A stretch of 64,000 nucleotides of DNA from Marisediminitalea aggregata. Its GTDB lineage: Bacteria; Pseudomonadota; Gammaproteobacteria; Enterobacterales; Alteromonadaceae. The translations under genes were made by a program, and so were the position numbers. Positions 1 to 8,615 of this stretch are shown here, in pieces. Every line of letters starts with the position of its first letter. Position 1 is the first letter of the stretch. Below the pieces are notes generated by a model. That model was not told the origin of the DNA, searched no databases, and worked only from the letters and a program-made list of their open reading frames with translations. The stretch is taken from contig NZ_FQWD01000006.1 in NCBI RefSeq assembly GCF_900129565.1, positions 124,001-188,000 on the forward strand, given 5' to 3'.

Positions 1-328
1 ACTGTTCTATTTTGACTTGCTGTGCTCTGAAGGTGTTTGGTGTACAACCTGTCTGACGTTTAAAAGCGCGCCTTAAACCATCAGCGGTGTTGTAACCACA
101 CAAAATAGCGATATCTGTGCAACGCAATGCCTTGCGATAGTGCAGCAAATAGCACGCTCGATGTATTCGAAGTATTTCAACCAGTTTGCCCGGCGTTAGA
201 CCCGTGAGTTTGTTTATCTCACGATGAAAGTAAGATTCGCTGCATTGCGCATGTTTCGATAAACTTTCGATATTTATCGGTGACTCAACATTTTCTTCTA
301 TAAAAGCGATAAGATTTTTAATATTCAT
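1..328 (-). CDS. AraC-family transcriptional regulator, N-terminal part (cut by window edge)
   Basis: The reverse strand reads from an ATG at 328 with no stop before the window edge, giving 109 residues. They form a complete AraC/XylS-type double helix-turn-helix DNA-binding domain: the first helix pair covers about residues 15-45 (including SYFHREINKLTG) and the second about 60-100, with the family signature around DIAILCGYNTADGLRRAFKR. Because the DNA-binding domain lies at the very N-terminus, the missing part may be a C-terminal effector domain (as in Rob or GyrI-type fusions), or the protein may be a short SoxS-like form; this cannot be decided here. It is transcribed away from the chemoreceptor gene at 618. 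Confidence 0.85.
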   Translation of the reverse strand, partial: MNIKNLIAFIEENVESPINIESLSKHAQCSESYFHREINKLTGLTPGKLVEILRIHRACYLLHYRKALRCTDIAILCGYNTADGLRRAFKRQTGCTPNTFRAQQVKIEQ

Positions 329-617
329 ATATATTTTTAGATTTAAGGATAGAGTTAAAGACTAATCACATTGCGTTTGCGCAAGTTAACACTACCCCAA
401 ACTTGCCACCGGTATCCGACCAAAACTCCCCTATAAGCAACTGGGCTTTGTGCGATCAGCATGCACGCTCGCACCAATGCGGTGCGCAACTTACTATTGC
501 GATGATGAGTACCCTGCTAAACCGTTTAAGAATCAATCGCATTTAGCTTTTTTAATATGGCGCAAACTTTGCTGTACCTAATGCTTTCGAGGAAGCAATA
601 AGTTAAGGACACAATTT

Positions 618-1766
618 ATGCTCTCGCTGTTTAGATTCCCGGGTATTGTATTAATCAATGCTTTCGGGTTACGCCACGCTGCCATACTCACCGCACTGTT
701 TAATCTGGCTGGATATGGTTTTATTTTACTCAACCCTGGAGAAACTTTAGTTTTAACCCTTCCTTGCACAGTACTCATGACCTGGCTGGTACTGTCTCTG
801 CTTCTACTCTTGGTAGACGAACTTAATACCATCGACACATTACTTGAAGATGTCAAAAATGACGAACAAGGTTATCAGAACCTCGTTGTTAAACCGACAA
901 TCCTCACCAAACACGTAAAGTCCGTATTTGACATTCTCAAAGAAGTTGCAAGGCAACGCGACAAATTTGCAGAACATTTCTCTGAAATGAAGTTTTCGTC
1001 GGAGCAAATGATCGAATCGGCTGTACAGGTTGCTGACAACGCAACATCACAATCTGTTGCAACAGAATCAACTGCAGCAGCTGTCAATGAGCTGACCGCC
1101 TCGTTAAACGAGATTGTTGAGAAATTCAATCAGGTCAATGAAGCCGCTTTGCAGGCCTCGACTCTGGCTCAGCAAGGCCACAGTTATATGGGCGATCTTG
1201 TCACTAATGTAGAATACGTCGGTAAAGACGTTGACGAAACACACACCGCCATCACCATCCTGGGTGAGTCAATTGAAACCGTATTAACCCTTACTGCAAC
1301 CATTCAGAACATCGCAGAACAAACTAACCTTTTAGCATTAAATGCCTCAATTGAAGCGGCACGTGCCGGTGATATGGGACGGGGTTTTGCCGTTGTTGCT
1401 GACGAGGTTCGCAACCTCGCTTCTGAAAGCAGGCAATCAGCCGACACCATCAACCAGAGTATTTCGGAACTGGATACACAACGCAAACTGGTTGCGGAAA
1501 ATATGCAAAGGGTCACACAGCGCACCCATGACTGTTTGAAGAAGGCGAAAGACGCGGCAGATATACTGGCTCACATCGAACAACAGTCCGTTCATTCACG
1601 CAATCAGGTCATGGAAATTTCTGCCATTACCGAGCAACAAAGCAAAGCAACGGAAGAAATTTCGAGAAGTATTGAACGCGTCGTAGAGGGTGCCGCGGCA
1701 AATGCGCAAATTGCCAAAGAAACTTCTGCGGTAGCAGAATATCTACGCACGCTTTCGGTCAGATAG
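618..1766 (+). CDS. Methyl-accepting chemotaxis protein without periplasmic sensor domain
   Basis: A 382-residue chemoreceptor. Two hydrophobic segments (about 20-37 and 45-66) are joined by only a few residues, so there is no room for a periplasmic ligand-binding domain. The rest is a cytoplasmic helical signalling domain. Its hairpin tip is clear around residues 233-275 ([18 protein letters not shown], then [13 protein letters not shown]), the region that binds CheA and CheW. No C-terminal CheR-docking pentapeptide is present. The ATG at 618 follows an AAGGA-type ribosome site. The next gene begins 10 bases after the stop with its own strong AGGAGGT site, so the two are very likely cotranscribed and may act together. 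The ligand is unknown. Confidence 0.9.
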   Translation: MLSLFRFPGIVLINAFGLRHAAILTALFNLAGYGFILLNPGETLVLTLPCTVLMTWLVLSLLLLLVDELNTIDTLLEDVKNDEQGYQNLVVKPTILTKHVKSVFDILKEVARQRDKFAEHFSEMKFSSEQMIESAVQVADNATSQSVATESTAAAVNELTASLNEIVEKFNQVNEAALQASTLAQQGHSYMGDLVTNVEYVGKDVDETHTAITILGESIETVLTLTATIQNIAEQTNLLALNASIEAARAGDMGRGFAVVADEVRNLASESRQSADTINQSISELDTQRKLVAENMQRVTQRTHDCLKKAKDAADILAHIEQQSVHSRNQVMEISAITEQQSKATEEISRSIERVVEGAAANAQIAKETSAVAEYLRTLSVR

Positions 1767-1776
1767 GAGGTCTAAC

Positions 1777-2610
1777 ATGGAAATGTTCATTTTAGGATTG
1801 GTATTACTACTCCTTGGTTTAATTGCCTTTCAATGGTTTTACAGCCAACGTAAACAAAAGCAGCGTCTTTATAGCGCACTGGAACTGATAAGCAGTTTAA
1901 AGAAGGTTATTAGCTATACCCAGAAACACCGCGGACTTACTGCAACCTATCTTCAGGGGAATAGTGAAGTACGTAATGAACTGCTGGCGTTAAAACAAGA
2001 CATTAACGCTATTACCGCTCCTTTGACGGACAACGTACTGTTACAACAGGAAGCCCGTTGGGACAGCTATCAGGACCACTGGAGCCGCTTAAAAGACAAT
2101 GCTGAAACCTTAACTGTTCCCGGCAGTTTTCAACAGCACACACATCTCATTGAAACGTTACTCTATTTACTGGAAGACGTAGCTGAAAACATTGAATTTG
2201 GTGGAGAGCAACAAAAGAACCCGCAAATTCATTTTTTATGGCATGAGTTTCCGAAGGTGATCGAGTTTATAGGTCAAGCACGTGCTATTGGTGTGGCCGT
2301 AGCAACCAAAGGTGAATCGACTCAGATAGACAAGGTTAAACTCGGCTACCTCTACGAAAAGATAAACACGCTGAGTAGTCAGTCTTTTGACCGCCTGAGT
2401 TTGTTGCAGGCTGGCTCAACGCTGACGCAAATTGAGCAAGCTAAACAAGCATGTAGTTCGCTTACTCAGACCATTCGCGAGCAACTAATCAACGTCAATA
2501 AAGTACAACTGGAAAGTAAACAGTACTTTGACCTGGCGAGTAAAACGATGGATCAGTGCAATACCGTGTTAGACAATGAAATTAATGCTATAAAACATAG
2601 TTATCGATAG
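1777..2610 (+). CDS. Membrane-anchored NIT-like (nitrate/nitrite-sensing-like) helical protein
   Basis: 277 residues. One N-terminal transmembrane helix (about 3-23) is followed at once by a basic stretch (SQRKQKQR), which by the positive-inside rule places the remainder in the cytoplasm. The remainder is almost entirely helical. Near residues 48-62 it has the KHRGLTATYLQG pattern, resembling the RG-containing first helix of NIT (nitrate- and nitrite-sensing) domains. It has no kinase, HAMP or output domain. The gene sits 10 bases after the chemoreceptor and is probably translated from the same mRNA through AGGAGGT. I infer that it is an accessory sensor for that receptor. NIT assignment is by motif impression only. 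Confidence 0.6.
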   Translation: MEMFILGLVLLLLGLIAFQWFYSQRKQKQRLYSALELISSLKKVISYTQKHRGLTATYLQGNSEVRNELLALKQDINAITAPLTDNVLLQQEARWDSYQDHWSRLKDNAETLTVPGSFQQHTHLIETLLYLLEDVAENIEFGGEQQKNPQIHFLWHEFPKVIEFIGQARAIGVAVATKGESTQIDKVKLGYLYEKINTLSSQSFDRLSLLQAGSTLTQIEQAKQACSSLTQTIREQLINVNKVQLESKQYFDLASKTMDQCNTVLDNEINAIKHSYR

Positions 2611-2637
2611 TTTGCTTTACCTGAATATCAAAACAAC

Positions 2638-2666
2638 AAAGGGCACTGAGGTGCCTTTTGTATTTT
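2638..2666 (+). terminator. Rho-independent terminator after the chemoreceptor operon
   Basis: A short hairpin (AAAGG-CAC paired with GTG-CCTTT, loop TGAG) is followed by TTTTGTATTTTT. It lies 28 bases after the stop of the NIT-like gene. Confidence 0.7.
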
Positions 2667-2691
2667 TAAAAACAATAAAAAGGACAACGTT

Positions 2692-3531
2692 ATTAAACAC
2701 AGTATCCCTGCACTGCTAATGGCCAGCTTCCTGACCGCATGCAGTACATCACCCGTTACAACGTCTGACGTCCCTACTCCATCGGGTATTACCAACGTAC
2801 CTTACAGAGACGTTATCGCCCTACCTTTCTCGGAATTTGACGAGGCCATTGAGTATGGTAGCGACCCTCTGCAGCGTATTTACGTTTGGAAGGCGCGAGG
2901 CAAGCCGCAACATTCGTTAGTATTCATACACGGTGGCTGCTGGCTCAATGCCTTTGATTATACGCACGGACAAGCTTTATTCACCGCACTTGCTAAAGCG
3001 GGTGTGAACGTGTACGCACTGGAATATCGTCGAACCGGAGATGACGGCGGCGGTTGGCCCGGCAGTTTTAATGACGTGCTAGCAGGTACGAATAAAGTCT
3101 TAGCGCTAACCCAAACACAGCAACCATCTGTGCCAGTTAGCCTCGCAGGTCATTCCGCGGGAGGGCACCTTGCGCTGCTAACAGGCCAGGCAATGCCTTC
3201 AGCCTTTGCCAAGGTCATTGGCTTAGCCGCTATTACCCAGCCGGCTATTTACGCAAAGGGAACGAACAGTTGCGAAACGGCCACACCACAATTTTTCAAT
3301 GGTACGCCGGAAGAAATGCCTGAAGCATACAAAAGCGCAACACCGTCGATCGAAAACGTGCGATCCCCCGTAGTGTTGTTGCAAGGCACAGACGACAACA
3401 TAGTCGCTACTGAACAAAGCTCACTGTCAGGCGCAACGACAATGTTGATTCCTGGTGCTGGCCATTTTGATTTTTTACACACAGATTCCCTTGCCTACTA
3501 CACATTATTAGATCTATTAAAAAACGGATAA
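2692..3531 (+). CDS. Alpha/beta-hydrolase lipoprotein, kynurenine formamidase-like; probable ATT start
   Basis: An alpha/beta-hydrolase with an oxyanion-hole HGGCW motif, nucleophile elbow GHSAGG (Ser155 in this numbering), acid in GTDDN and histidine in GAGHFD. HGG(Y/C)W is typical of kynurenine formamidases and related carboxylesterases. Kynureninase starts 4 bases downstream, so N-formylkynurenine is a reasonable substrate. The first in-frame ATG (2719) leaves only seven residues before the lipobox LTAC, too short for a signal peptide, and has no ribosome site. An ATT at 2692, seven bases after AAGGA, gives a 16-residue lipoprotein signal peptide. No ATG, GTG or TTG lies between the upstream in-frame stop and 2719. 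A lipid anchor would put the enzyme outside the cytoplasm, which is odd for a kynurenine-pathway step. Confidence 0.75.
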   Translation: MKHSIPALLMASFLTACSTSPVTTSDVPTPSGITNVPYRDVIALPFSEFDEAIEYGSDPLQRIYVWKARGKPQHSLVFIHGGCWLNAFDYTHGQALFTALAKAGVNVYALEYRRTGDDGGGWPGSFNDVLAGTNKVLALTQTQQPSVPVSLAGHSAGGHLALLTGQAMPSAFAKVIGLAAITQPAIYAKGTNSCETATPQFFNGTPEEMPEAYKSATPSIENVRSPVVLLQGTDDNIVATEQSSLSGATTMLIPGAGHFDFLHTDSLAYYTLLDLLKNG

Positions 3532-3535
3532 CACT

Positions 3536-4768
3536 ATGTTTGAAGAAGCCCGTCGACGGGACCAGCAAGACTCTATGGCAGATAAACGTGCATTATTTGC
3601 ACTTCCTGAAAACTGCATTTACCTGGATGGCAATTCACTTGGGCCGTTGCCTGTAGCGGCTAAAGCCAGAGCTACCGAAGTGGTTGAGCAACAATGGGGT
3701 AACGACCTTATTACCAGTTGGAATAAGCACAGTTGGATCACCCTTCCGCAACGCTGCGGAGAACATTTAGCACCGTTGTTGGGAGCCAAAGCCGATCAGG
3801 TTATTTGCTGTGATTCCATATCGGTAAACCTGTTTAAACTGTTGTGTGGCGCACTGGCACTTCAACATGGCCGAACCAAAATAATCACAACTACAGACAA
3901 TTTTCCAACCGACGTGTACATAGTACAAGGCATTCAACAGCTGCTTGGCGAAGAACGCTGTCAGTTAATCACCGTAGATGAAACAGAAATAGAAGCCGCG
4001 CTGAATGACGACGTCGCTATTCTACTGCTTACTCAGGTGAATTTTCGCACCGGCAACGTACTCAACATGGCTAAGCTAACAGAAATGGCCCACCAACATG
4101 GCATTCTGACTGTGTGGGATCTCGCGCACTCAGCGGGGGTGCTTCCTCTAGAACTGGACAACTGTCAGGTTGATTTTGCCGTGGGCTGTACATACAAGTA
4201 CCTGAACGGTGGCCCGGGAGCGCCAGCCTTTATGTATGTCGCAGAACGCCATGAAAATGCATTTATTCAGCCTATAACTGGCTGGATGGGTCATGCCACA
4301 CCATTTACCTTTAGCAGCAGCTACACGCCACACCAAAGCGTGTCACAAAGCCTGACCGGCACGCCTTCTGTTATTTCTATGTCAGTACTGGAAGCGTCCC
4401 TGGAAATGTGGTCAGACGTTGACATTCACCAGGTAAGGCAAAAATCTATAGAGTTAGGTGAATTCATGCTCAATTGCATGCAGCACTTGCAACTCACAGA
4501 CACGCTGCCGCTGGCAAGCCCGCTAAACCCAAATCAGCGCGGCAGTCAGCTTGCATTCAAACACGACCACGCCTACGCCATTTGTCAGGCGTGGATTGCT
4601 GAGGGCGTAATTGCAGACTTCCGGGCCCCGAACATTTTACGCGTAGGCTTTGCGCCGCTTTATATCAGCTTTCAAGACATTTGGACGGCATGTGAAGCGT
4701 TGCAAAAAATCATGCAAGAAAAGACGTATTTACAGCCTGAATATCAGAAAAAGCAGACAGTTACCTGA
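3536..4768 (+). CDS. kynU: Kynureninase
   Basis: A 410-residue PLP enzyme of the aminotransferase class V fold. It cleaves kynurenine (or 3-hydroxykynurenine) to anthranilate (or 3-hydroxyanthranilate) and alanine. The N-terminus FEEARRRDQQDSMADKR and the YLDGNSLGPLP motif are typical of bacterial KynU. The PLP-binding lysine is Lys221, in GCTYKYLNGGPGAP. The downstream substrate/phosphate-binding region is intact and the length is normal. The start at 3536 fits family N-termini and lies 4 bases after the hydrolase stop, so the pair is an operon. No tryptophan 2,3-dioxygenase or 3-hydroxyanthranilate pathway genes are seen in the window. Confidence 0.95.
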   Translation: MFEEARRRDQQDSMADKRALFALPENCIYLDGNSLGPLPVAAKARATEVVEQQWGNDLITSWNKHSWITLPQRCGEHLAPLLGAKADQVICCDSISVNLFKLLCGALALQHGRTKIITTTDNFPTDVYIVQGIQQLLGEERCQLITVDETEIEAALNDDVAILLLTQVNFRTGNVLNMAKLTEMAHQHGILTVWDLAHSAGVLPLELDNCQVDFAVGCTYKYLNGGPGAPAFMYVAERHENAFIQPITGWMGHATPFTFSSSYTPHQSVSQSLTGTPSVISMSVLEASLEMWSDVDIHQVRQKSIELGEFMLNCMQHLQLTDTLPLASPLNPNQRGSQLAFKHDHAYAICQAWIAEGVIADFRAPNILRVGFAPLYISFQDIWTACEALQKIMQEKTYLQPEYQKKQTVT

Positions 4769-4805
4769 TTGAAGAAACACTGCATAAAACTCAATTTAGC
4801 GTTTG

Positions 4806-4831
4806 GCTCCCTTGCTATAACTTAAGGGAGC
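4806..4831. terminator. Convergent hairpin between kynU and the leftward hydrolase
   Basis: An 8-bp perfect stem (GCTCCCTT with AAGGGAGC) with a 10-base loop lies between two convergent genes. There is no clear T tract on either side, so its role as a terminator is likely but not certain. Confidence 0.5.
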
Positions 4832-4846
4832 ACGCTTAATATATGG

Positions 4847-5758
4847 TTATAACAACATGGCGGCAGCTAGCGACATAGCCCGGTAATCATGGCCTACTCC
4901 CGGGACTACTTTTTGCTCCCAGTTAAAAAGCACACCTTGCGACTCAGCGGATTCTTGCGAGAGCTTGAAAAAACGTTTCCCTCTTTCCCGGCGATTGGCC
5001 CCCTGATTCATGGCGCTGTCACTCTGATCTAGTTTCCCTTGTGTCGCGTCCGTGTCTAATTCACCTAGGAGAATGACCAAATGCTTAGCAAATGAACGTT
5101 GTAAATCATAATCTACTGTGCCAATTCCGTAAGGATAAGGCACTGCTTTATCGACGAACGAATAAGTACCAGCATTACCTGCTATGGCAGTTTTGATCCG
5201 GGCATTGGGTTTCATTAGAATCATTCGCTGAACAAATTGGCCACCTGCTGAATGGCCGAAAATGTTGTATTCATCAAGATCCAGATCATTGGCTGTATTT
5301 AGCCGGTCGAATATATTTTCGATAACCGTAAAAGCCCACTCACTTTCGGGGTTGCTCCAGCCAAAAAAACTTTTCAGATTACCTTCCTGATAATCATTGG
5401 TAATGACTCGGTAAAATTGACTGGCAAACTCCGGTGCAACTAACAAAATGCGCTTGCGCTCAGCAATATCAGCCCATGCATCAAGATAATCCTCAGCATT
5501 ACGTCCCATGCCGTGCATTACGAATAATACCGAATCTTTTGGTGTCCATTGGGCCGGTTTGTACGTCCATACACGAATAGTTTTCCGATCAGTATGCTGA
5601 TAAGCACTCATTACAAAACTATCTTTCCCGACAGAAAGTGGCCTTACAGGTGTTTTTTCAGGCCCTGTTGGTAATACGTACAAATACAGGTAGCCAAGAA
5701 TCAATATGATTACTGTAAGTAGCGCTACAGATAGACCAAACCATTTAATAATTTTCAT
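4847..5758 (-). CDS. Membrane-anchored alpha/beta-hydrolase (esterase/depolymerase-like)
   Basis: 303 residues. An uncleaved-looking N-terminal membrane anchor (about residues 7-29) is followed by an alpha/beta-hydrolase domain. Visible motifs are HGMGRNAEDY near the oxyanion hole, GHSAGGQ for the catalytic serine and GVGHDY for the catalytic histidine; the acid is probably in the LLGELDTD strand. The layout resembles PHB-depolymerase/LpqC-type esterases, but the substrate cannot be told. An AGGGA ribosome site precedes the ATG. It converges on kynU and stands alone. Confidence 0.75.
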   Translation of the reverse strand: MKIIKWFGLSVALLTVIILILGYLYLYVLPTGPEKTPVRPLSVGKDSFVMSAYQHTDRKTIRVWTYKPAQWTPKDSVLFVMHGMGRNAEDYLDAWADIAERKRILLVAPEFASQFYRVITNDYQEGNLKSFFGWSNPESEWAFTVIENIFDRLNTANDLDLDEYNIFGHSAGGQFVQRMILMKPNARIKTAIAGNAGTYSFVDKAVPYPYGIGTVDYDLQRSFAKHLVILLGELDTDATQGKLDQSDSAMNQGANRRERGKRFFKLSQESAESQGVLFNWEQKVVPGVGHDYRAMSLAAAMLL

Positions 5759-5865
5759 AAATATTTTCCCTATAGAAAGTGAGATTTCCTTACATTAAAA
5801 AAGATCAAAACAGCCTGAGTTATCTGACAAATGAATATTTGTGAAATGCGGACGAACGTGAGTCT

Positions 5866-5903
5866 ATGCGTTAATGCGTTAATGCGTTAATGCGTTAATG
5901 CGT
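5866..5903. repeat. Tandem repeat, unit ATGCGTTA, 4.75 copies
   Basis: Four exact copies and one partial copy of the 8-bp unit ATGCGTTA lie head to tail. It is about 110 bases upstream of the leftward hydrolase start, in a gap without genes. It could vary in copy number by slippage; no function is known. Confidence 0.95.
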
Positions 5904-5993
5904 GTAATTAGAACAGAAAAACCTGCTGAACTTCGTGCCGATCGTACAGACTGTTAAACCGAAAAGGTTGTTCAAAAGAAGGGACAGTCTTAG

Positions 5994-6128
5994 AAGCTTA
6001 GCGAATTCTTGAATAAGAATAATTCACTATTTGACTGGGTAGTTACAGAATTTGGTAAGACAATTAGCAGAGAGATGAATACTGATCCCCGTATATGGGG
6101 TGCAGCCGGTACAGCCAAAGCTAGATAA
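5994..6128 (+). pseudogene. Possible 3' remnant of an unrecognised gene
   Basis: A 44-codon open frame bounded by TAG and TAA has protein-like composition and ends in NTDPRIWGAAGTAKAR, but there is no start codon with a ribosome site. It lies just outside the island repeat. It could be a decayed gene end or chance. Confidence 0.25.
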
Positions 6129-6204
6129 CGTTTTCCGAAACATTTTCCGAAAACTAATCAATCGTATATGATTTTGGCTTTTGACTTTTGTAAGCGATTG
6201 ATTT

Positions 6205-6230
6205 AAATGGTGCCCGGGGCCGGACTTGAA
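6205..6230. repeat. Left direct repeat of the island (att-like copy of tRNA-Leu 3' end)
   Basis: These 26 bases are identical to 13007-13032, which include the 3' end of the tRNA-Leu(UAA) gene with its CCA and part of the T arm. The match stops sharply at both sides. This is the usual footprint of a tyrosine-recombinase element that entered a tRNA 3' end: the intact tRNA remains at one end and a fragment marks the other. Confidence 0.9.
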
Positions 6231-6365
6231 TTAATAACATAGGCCACTGTTATTTAATAAAACTAAATAACACGCAGCCTGCAAACGTTACGCAAAACGT
6301 TACTTTTTCCAGTTGCGCTAAAACTTACCTGGCCCGGAACAACCCAGGCCAGCATAGTGCTACAC

Positions 6366-6530
6366 CTACCGTTTCACAGTTTTGGTACCGATAAATAGCA
6401 GCGTTATCAATATTACAGCGAGAAACAGCAAATTTGCGACTAAATCTGCGTGACCAGACCATCTAAAAAATATCTTAGTTAGTTGAACATATAACAATGG
6501 TGATATAGCTAATACAAATATGGTTTTCAT
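6366..6530 (-). CDS. Small two-helix membrane protein, unknown
   Basis: A 54-residue reading frame starts at an ATG (6530) preceded by AAGGGT at suitable distance. It has two hydrophobic segments, about residues 4-17 (IFVLAISPLLYVQL) and 31-48 (VANLLFLAVILITLLFIG), joined by a polar loop with KIFFRWSGHAD, and a basic C-terminus TKTVKR. I do not recognise a family. It lies inside the island, upstream of nothing on its strand except the att repeat. Confidence 0.55.
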   Translation of the reverse strand: MKTIFVLAISPLLYVQLTKIFFRWSGHADLVANLLFLAVILITLLFIGTKTVKR

Positions 6531-6610
6531 TGGTTACCCTTAGTGTTTGTGGTTAACACTGGTAAATGTATTAATTTTTTCCACCTATTCTCGTGAAACT
6601 TAAATAATTA

Positions 6611-6919
6611 TCAAAATATGCTCACTTCCGTTGAAAGCAATTCTACGTAAACTGACACGCATTTTGTTTTTTGCCATTTGGTTAATTTTTGATACAACTC
6701 GAAGTCGGGATGATCCGCAGCATTGAGCGTTTTAATAACCTTAGCCACAATCAATGCTTCAACTTTGTCACTATCTATTGGGGCCGACAATTGTCTGCTT
6801 GCAATATCAATGGTTAAAATCTTCTTCCCAAAAGCCATCTCTTCTATTACAGCAAAATAGTTAAAGACCGCTTGGCCTTCTATTGCAACAGTTATTGAAT
6901 ATTTGTTTATTGTCTTCAT
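6611..6919 (-). CDS. Hypothetical island protein
   Basis: 102 residues when started at the ATG at 6919, which has an AGG-containing site upstream; an ATG six codons earlier (6937) has none. The protein is mixed alpha/beta with no signal peptide or membrane segment and no motif I recognise. A central stretch, VEALIVAKVIKTLNAADHPDFEL, is probably helical; its name-giving residues cannot be assigned to a family. It precedes the small membrane protein at 6366-6530 on the same strand by 80 bases, so the two could be cotranscribed. Confidence 0.6.
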   Translation of the reverse strand: MKTINKYSITVAIEGQAVFNYFAVIEEMAFGKKILTIDIASRQLSAPIDSDKVEALIVAKVIKTLNAADHPDFELYQKLTKWQKTKCVSVYVELLSTEVSIF

Positions 6920-7911
6920 GTAGAGATACCTAGTCATCTGTTAAAGAGTCTAGAGGTTCTCAGCAACAATAGAGCAAAACTAGGGTAAAATGCTGTACTA
7001 ATATCTTCTGAGGAAGAACAGCAATCATTCGATTACTGTCAGAAAAAGCTCCTTATTTGGGCGGTATAAAAATTAAATTGAAGGTGGCAATGATTTGGCT
7101 TCATTCACTTCAACAATTTTATCCCCCTACCCCTTATACGTAGGGTGTCATTGTAAATGCGCCGTTATGTGACCATTTAGGAAAAAACATTTCAGAGTTG
7201 CGGCGGTGTAAGAAAGCCTAGGCGGCGGTACAGCAATAAATACACACGGGAATCTTACCCTCCCCTTGGGTTAACTTAGTTAACTGACCATAGCGTAATC
7301 TTAGTGCGATTTATCAACAGCTTTGATAGCCTGATAATCGCAGAACACAACAACCACCAGCAATAACACGTCATAAATAGCCAAGCATTGCGAGTCGCAT
7401 TACCCGTTGTTGGTATTGCTTTTGGAAGTACCTTTTCGTATGTAATTTCTGAGCAATAAGTTTGAGAGTCATGTTCTTTTACCTATACGGCCTCATACAC
7501 AATCTGATAGCTGCGGATTTTGAGTTCAACTAAACCAGATAATCCACGACAAGTTAATGTATTAAAAGAACGATGAGCAGAAGTTTGCATACTCCTTATT
7601 ATACGGACGCTTAAGACAAATGAAGGACATTCAATTTCTTTTATATTAAGGTATTTTCAATAAGCTACAAATGATGAGTCTCACTCCAAAGTGCGACTGG
7701 GAAGTTGCTATTTCTTTGTAGTGCTTCAGTCTGTGTAGAAGGCTATCTGATAGCAATCCGCACTGCGGTATACCTGTCCTGCTCTCGAGGTTGATGTACC
7801 TATCTTCTCTCTTATTGTTTACGCTGCTATTGAGAAGCTAACAGCCGTAGCATTTTAAATTAAGTCTGGTAACGTAATGAACTCGAATAAATAAAACGGA
7901 GCTCTAATGTT
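6920..7911. other. Gene-poor island stretch
   Basis: About 1 kb without a convincing gene. One reverse-strand open frame (7276-7490) looks protein-like but has no start. The end of the stretch holds the 5' region of the lipoprotein gene at 7912. No terminator, tRNA or repeat array was seen. Confidence 0.5.
7276..7490 (-). pseudogene. Possible remnant of a small membrane-protein gene
   Basis: An open frame of about 71 codons ends at a TAA (7276-7278) and runs back to a TAG with no ATG, GTG or TTG near its 5' end. The middle reads as a membrane segment (AWLFMTCYCWWLLCSAII) after IPTTGNATRN. It may be a decayed gene, or chance. Confidence 0.3.
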
Positions 7912-8574
7912 ATGGAATTACAAAAGTGGTTTTCTTTACCTATTATTGTCTTGTCACTCTCAGCCTGTTATCACTCAACGACTCCCATAGATGTCAAAGA
8001 AGTAGGTTCCGACGTCTATGTCATCGACCAAGAAAAAAAAGAAGTGTCGGTTGTTCGCCGAGATGAGCTGGTATTGCTACAACGCAAGGACGACCAGCCT
8101 ATTGTATTATCGTCACCAATGGTTTTAGAAAGAGAATTAGGTATCACTAAAAATCTGGTTTTCAATGCAAAGTTTAAAGTCTTGCCTGGTAAGGTGATGT
8201 ATATAGGTCAGATCGTTGATGCTGACTTTTTAGAACTGTCGAATGCAACTGACACCACTATTGATCCTGCTACAAGAGAAGAAACGCGTGAAGCTATGCG
8301 TGAATTTAATAGTGACGGCTTCAACATGATCCAGCAAATAGCTGATAACAAAATCCCTAACGCAGGTATGACCATTACGTTCAGGGACAAGGATGGCTTT
8401 AAGCTGTGCCAGTTTGATATCCCTGTTAAAGACTTTGTTCGCTTAACGGGCCCCAGCGGCGATAATTACGCAGGACTCCGACTCGAAGGTGAAATAACTG
8501 ATAGTGACATTACAACAAGTGGAATAGAGACCATTGAGTTGGTATACCGTGGATTCATATTGAGCGGCGACTAA
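7912..8574 (+). CDS. Predicted lipoprotein of unknown function
   Basis: 220 residues beginning with a short signal peptide and a lipobox LSAC (Cys19), so export and lipid anchoring are expected. The mature part is mostly beta-strand-like with an acidic helical insert (about 118-140, PATREETREAMREFNSDG). There is no catalytic motif I recognise. ATG at 7912 is preceded by CGGAG ten bases upstream. It stands alone in the island on the forward strand. The presence of two predicted lipoproteins in a 6.8-kb island suggests an envelope-related cargo, but the role is unknown. Confidence 0.7.
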   Translation: MELQKWFSLPIIVLSLSACYHSTTPIDVKEVGSDVYVIDQEKKEVSVVRRDELVLLQRKDDQPIVLSSPMVLERELGITKNLVFNAKFKVLPGKVMYIGQIVDADFLELSNATDTTIDPATREETREAMREFNSDGFNMIQQIADNKIPNAGMTITFRDKDGFKLCQFDIPVKDFVRLTGPSGDNYAGLRLEGEITDSDITTSGIETIELVYRGFILSGD

Positions 8575-8590
8575 ACCCAACCCAGTTAAT

Positions 8591-8615
8591 GAGGCGAGCG
8601 AATTGCTCTCGCCTC
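8591..8615 (+). terminator. Hairpin downstream of the island lipoprotein
   Basis: An 8-bp GC-rich stem (GAGGCGAG with CTCGCCTC) lies 17 bases after the stop codon. A run of T follows about 18 bases later rather than at once, so termination is likely but not classical. Confidence 0.5.

Larger units (their letters stand above)
5759..6204. other. Intergenic stretch left of the island
   Basis: No complete gene is visible. The stretch holds the promoter side of the hydrolase gene, an 8-bp tandem repeat (5866-5903) and a short open frame with no good start (5994-6128). A pair of near-identical ATTTTCCGAAA-like elements lies around 6129-6155. Confidence 0.5.

Noticed and set aside
329..617. Open frame in the gap between the AraC-type gene and the chemoreceptor
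   Set aside because: A forward frame is open for many codons but has no start with a ribosome site and no recognisable features; probably chance.
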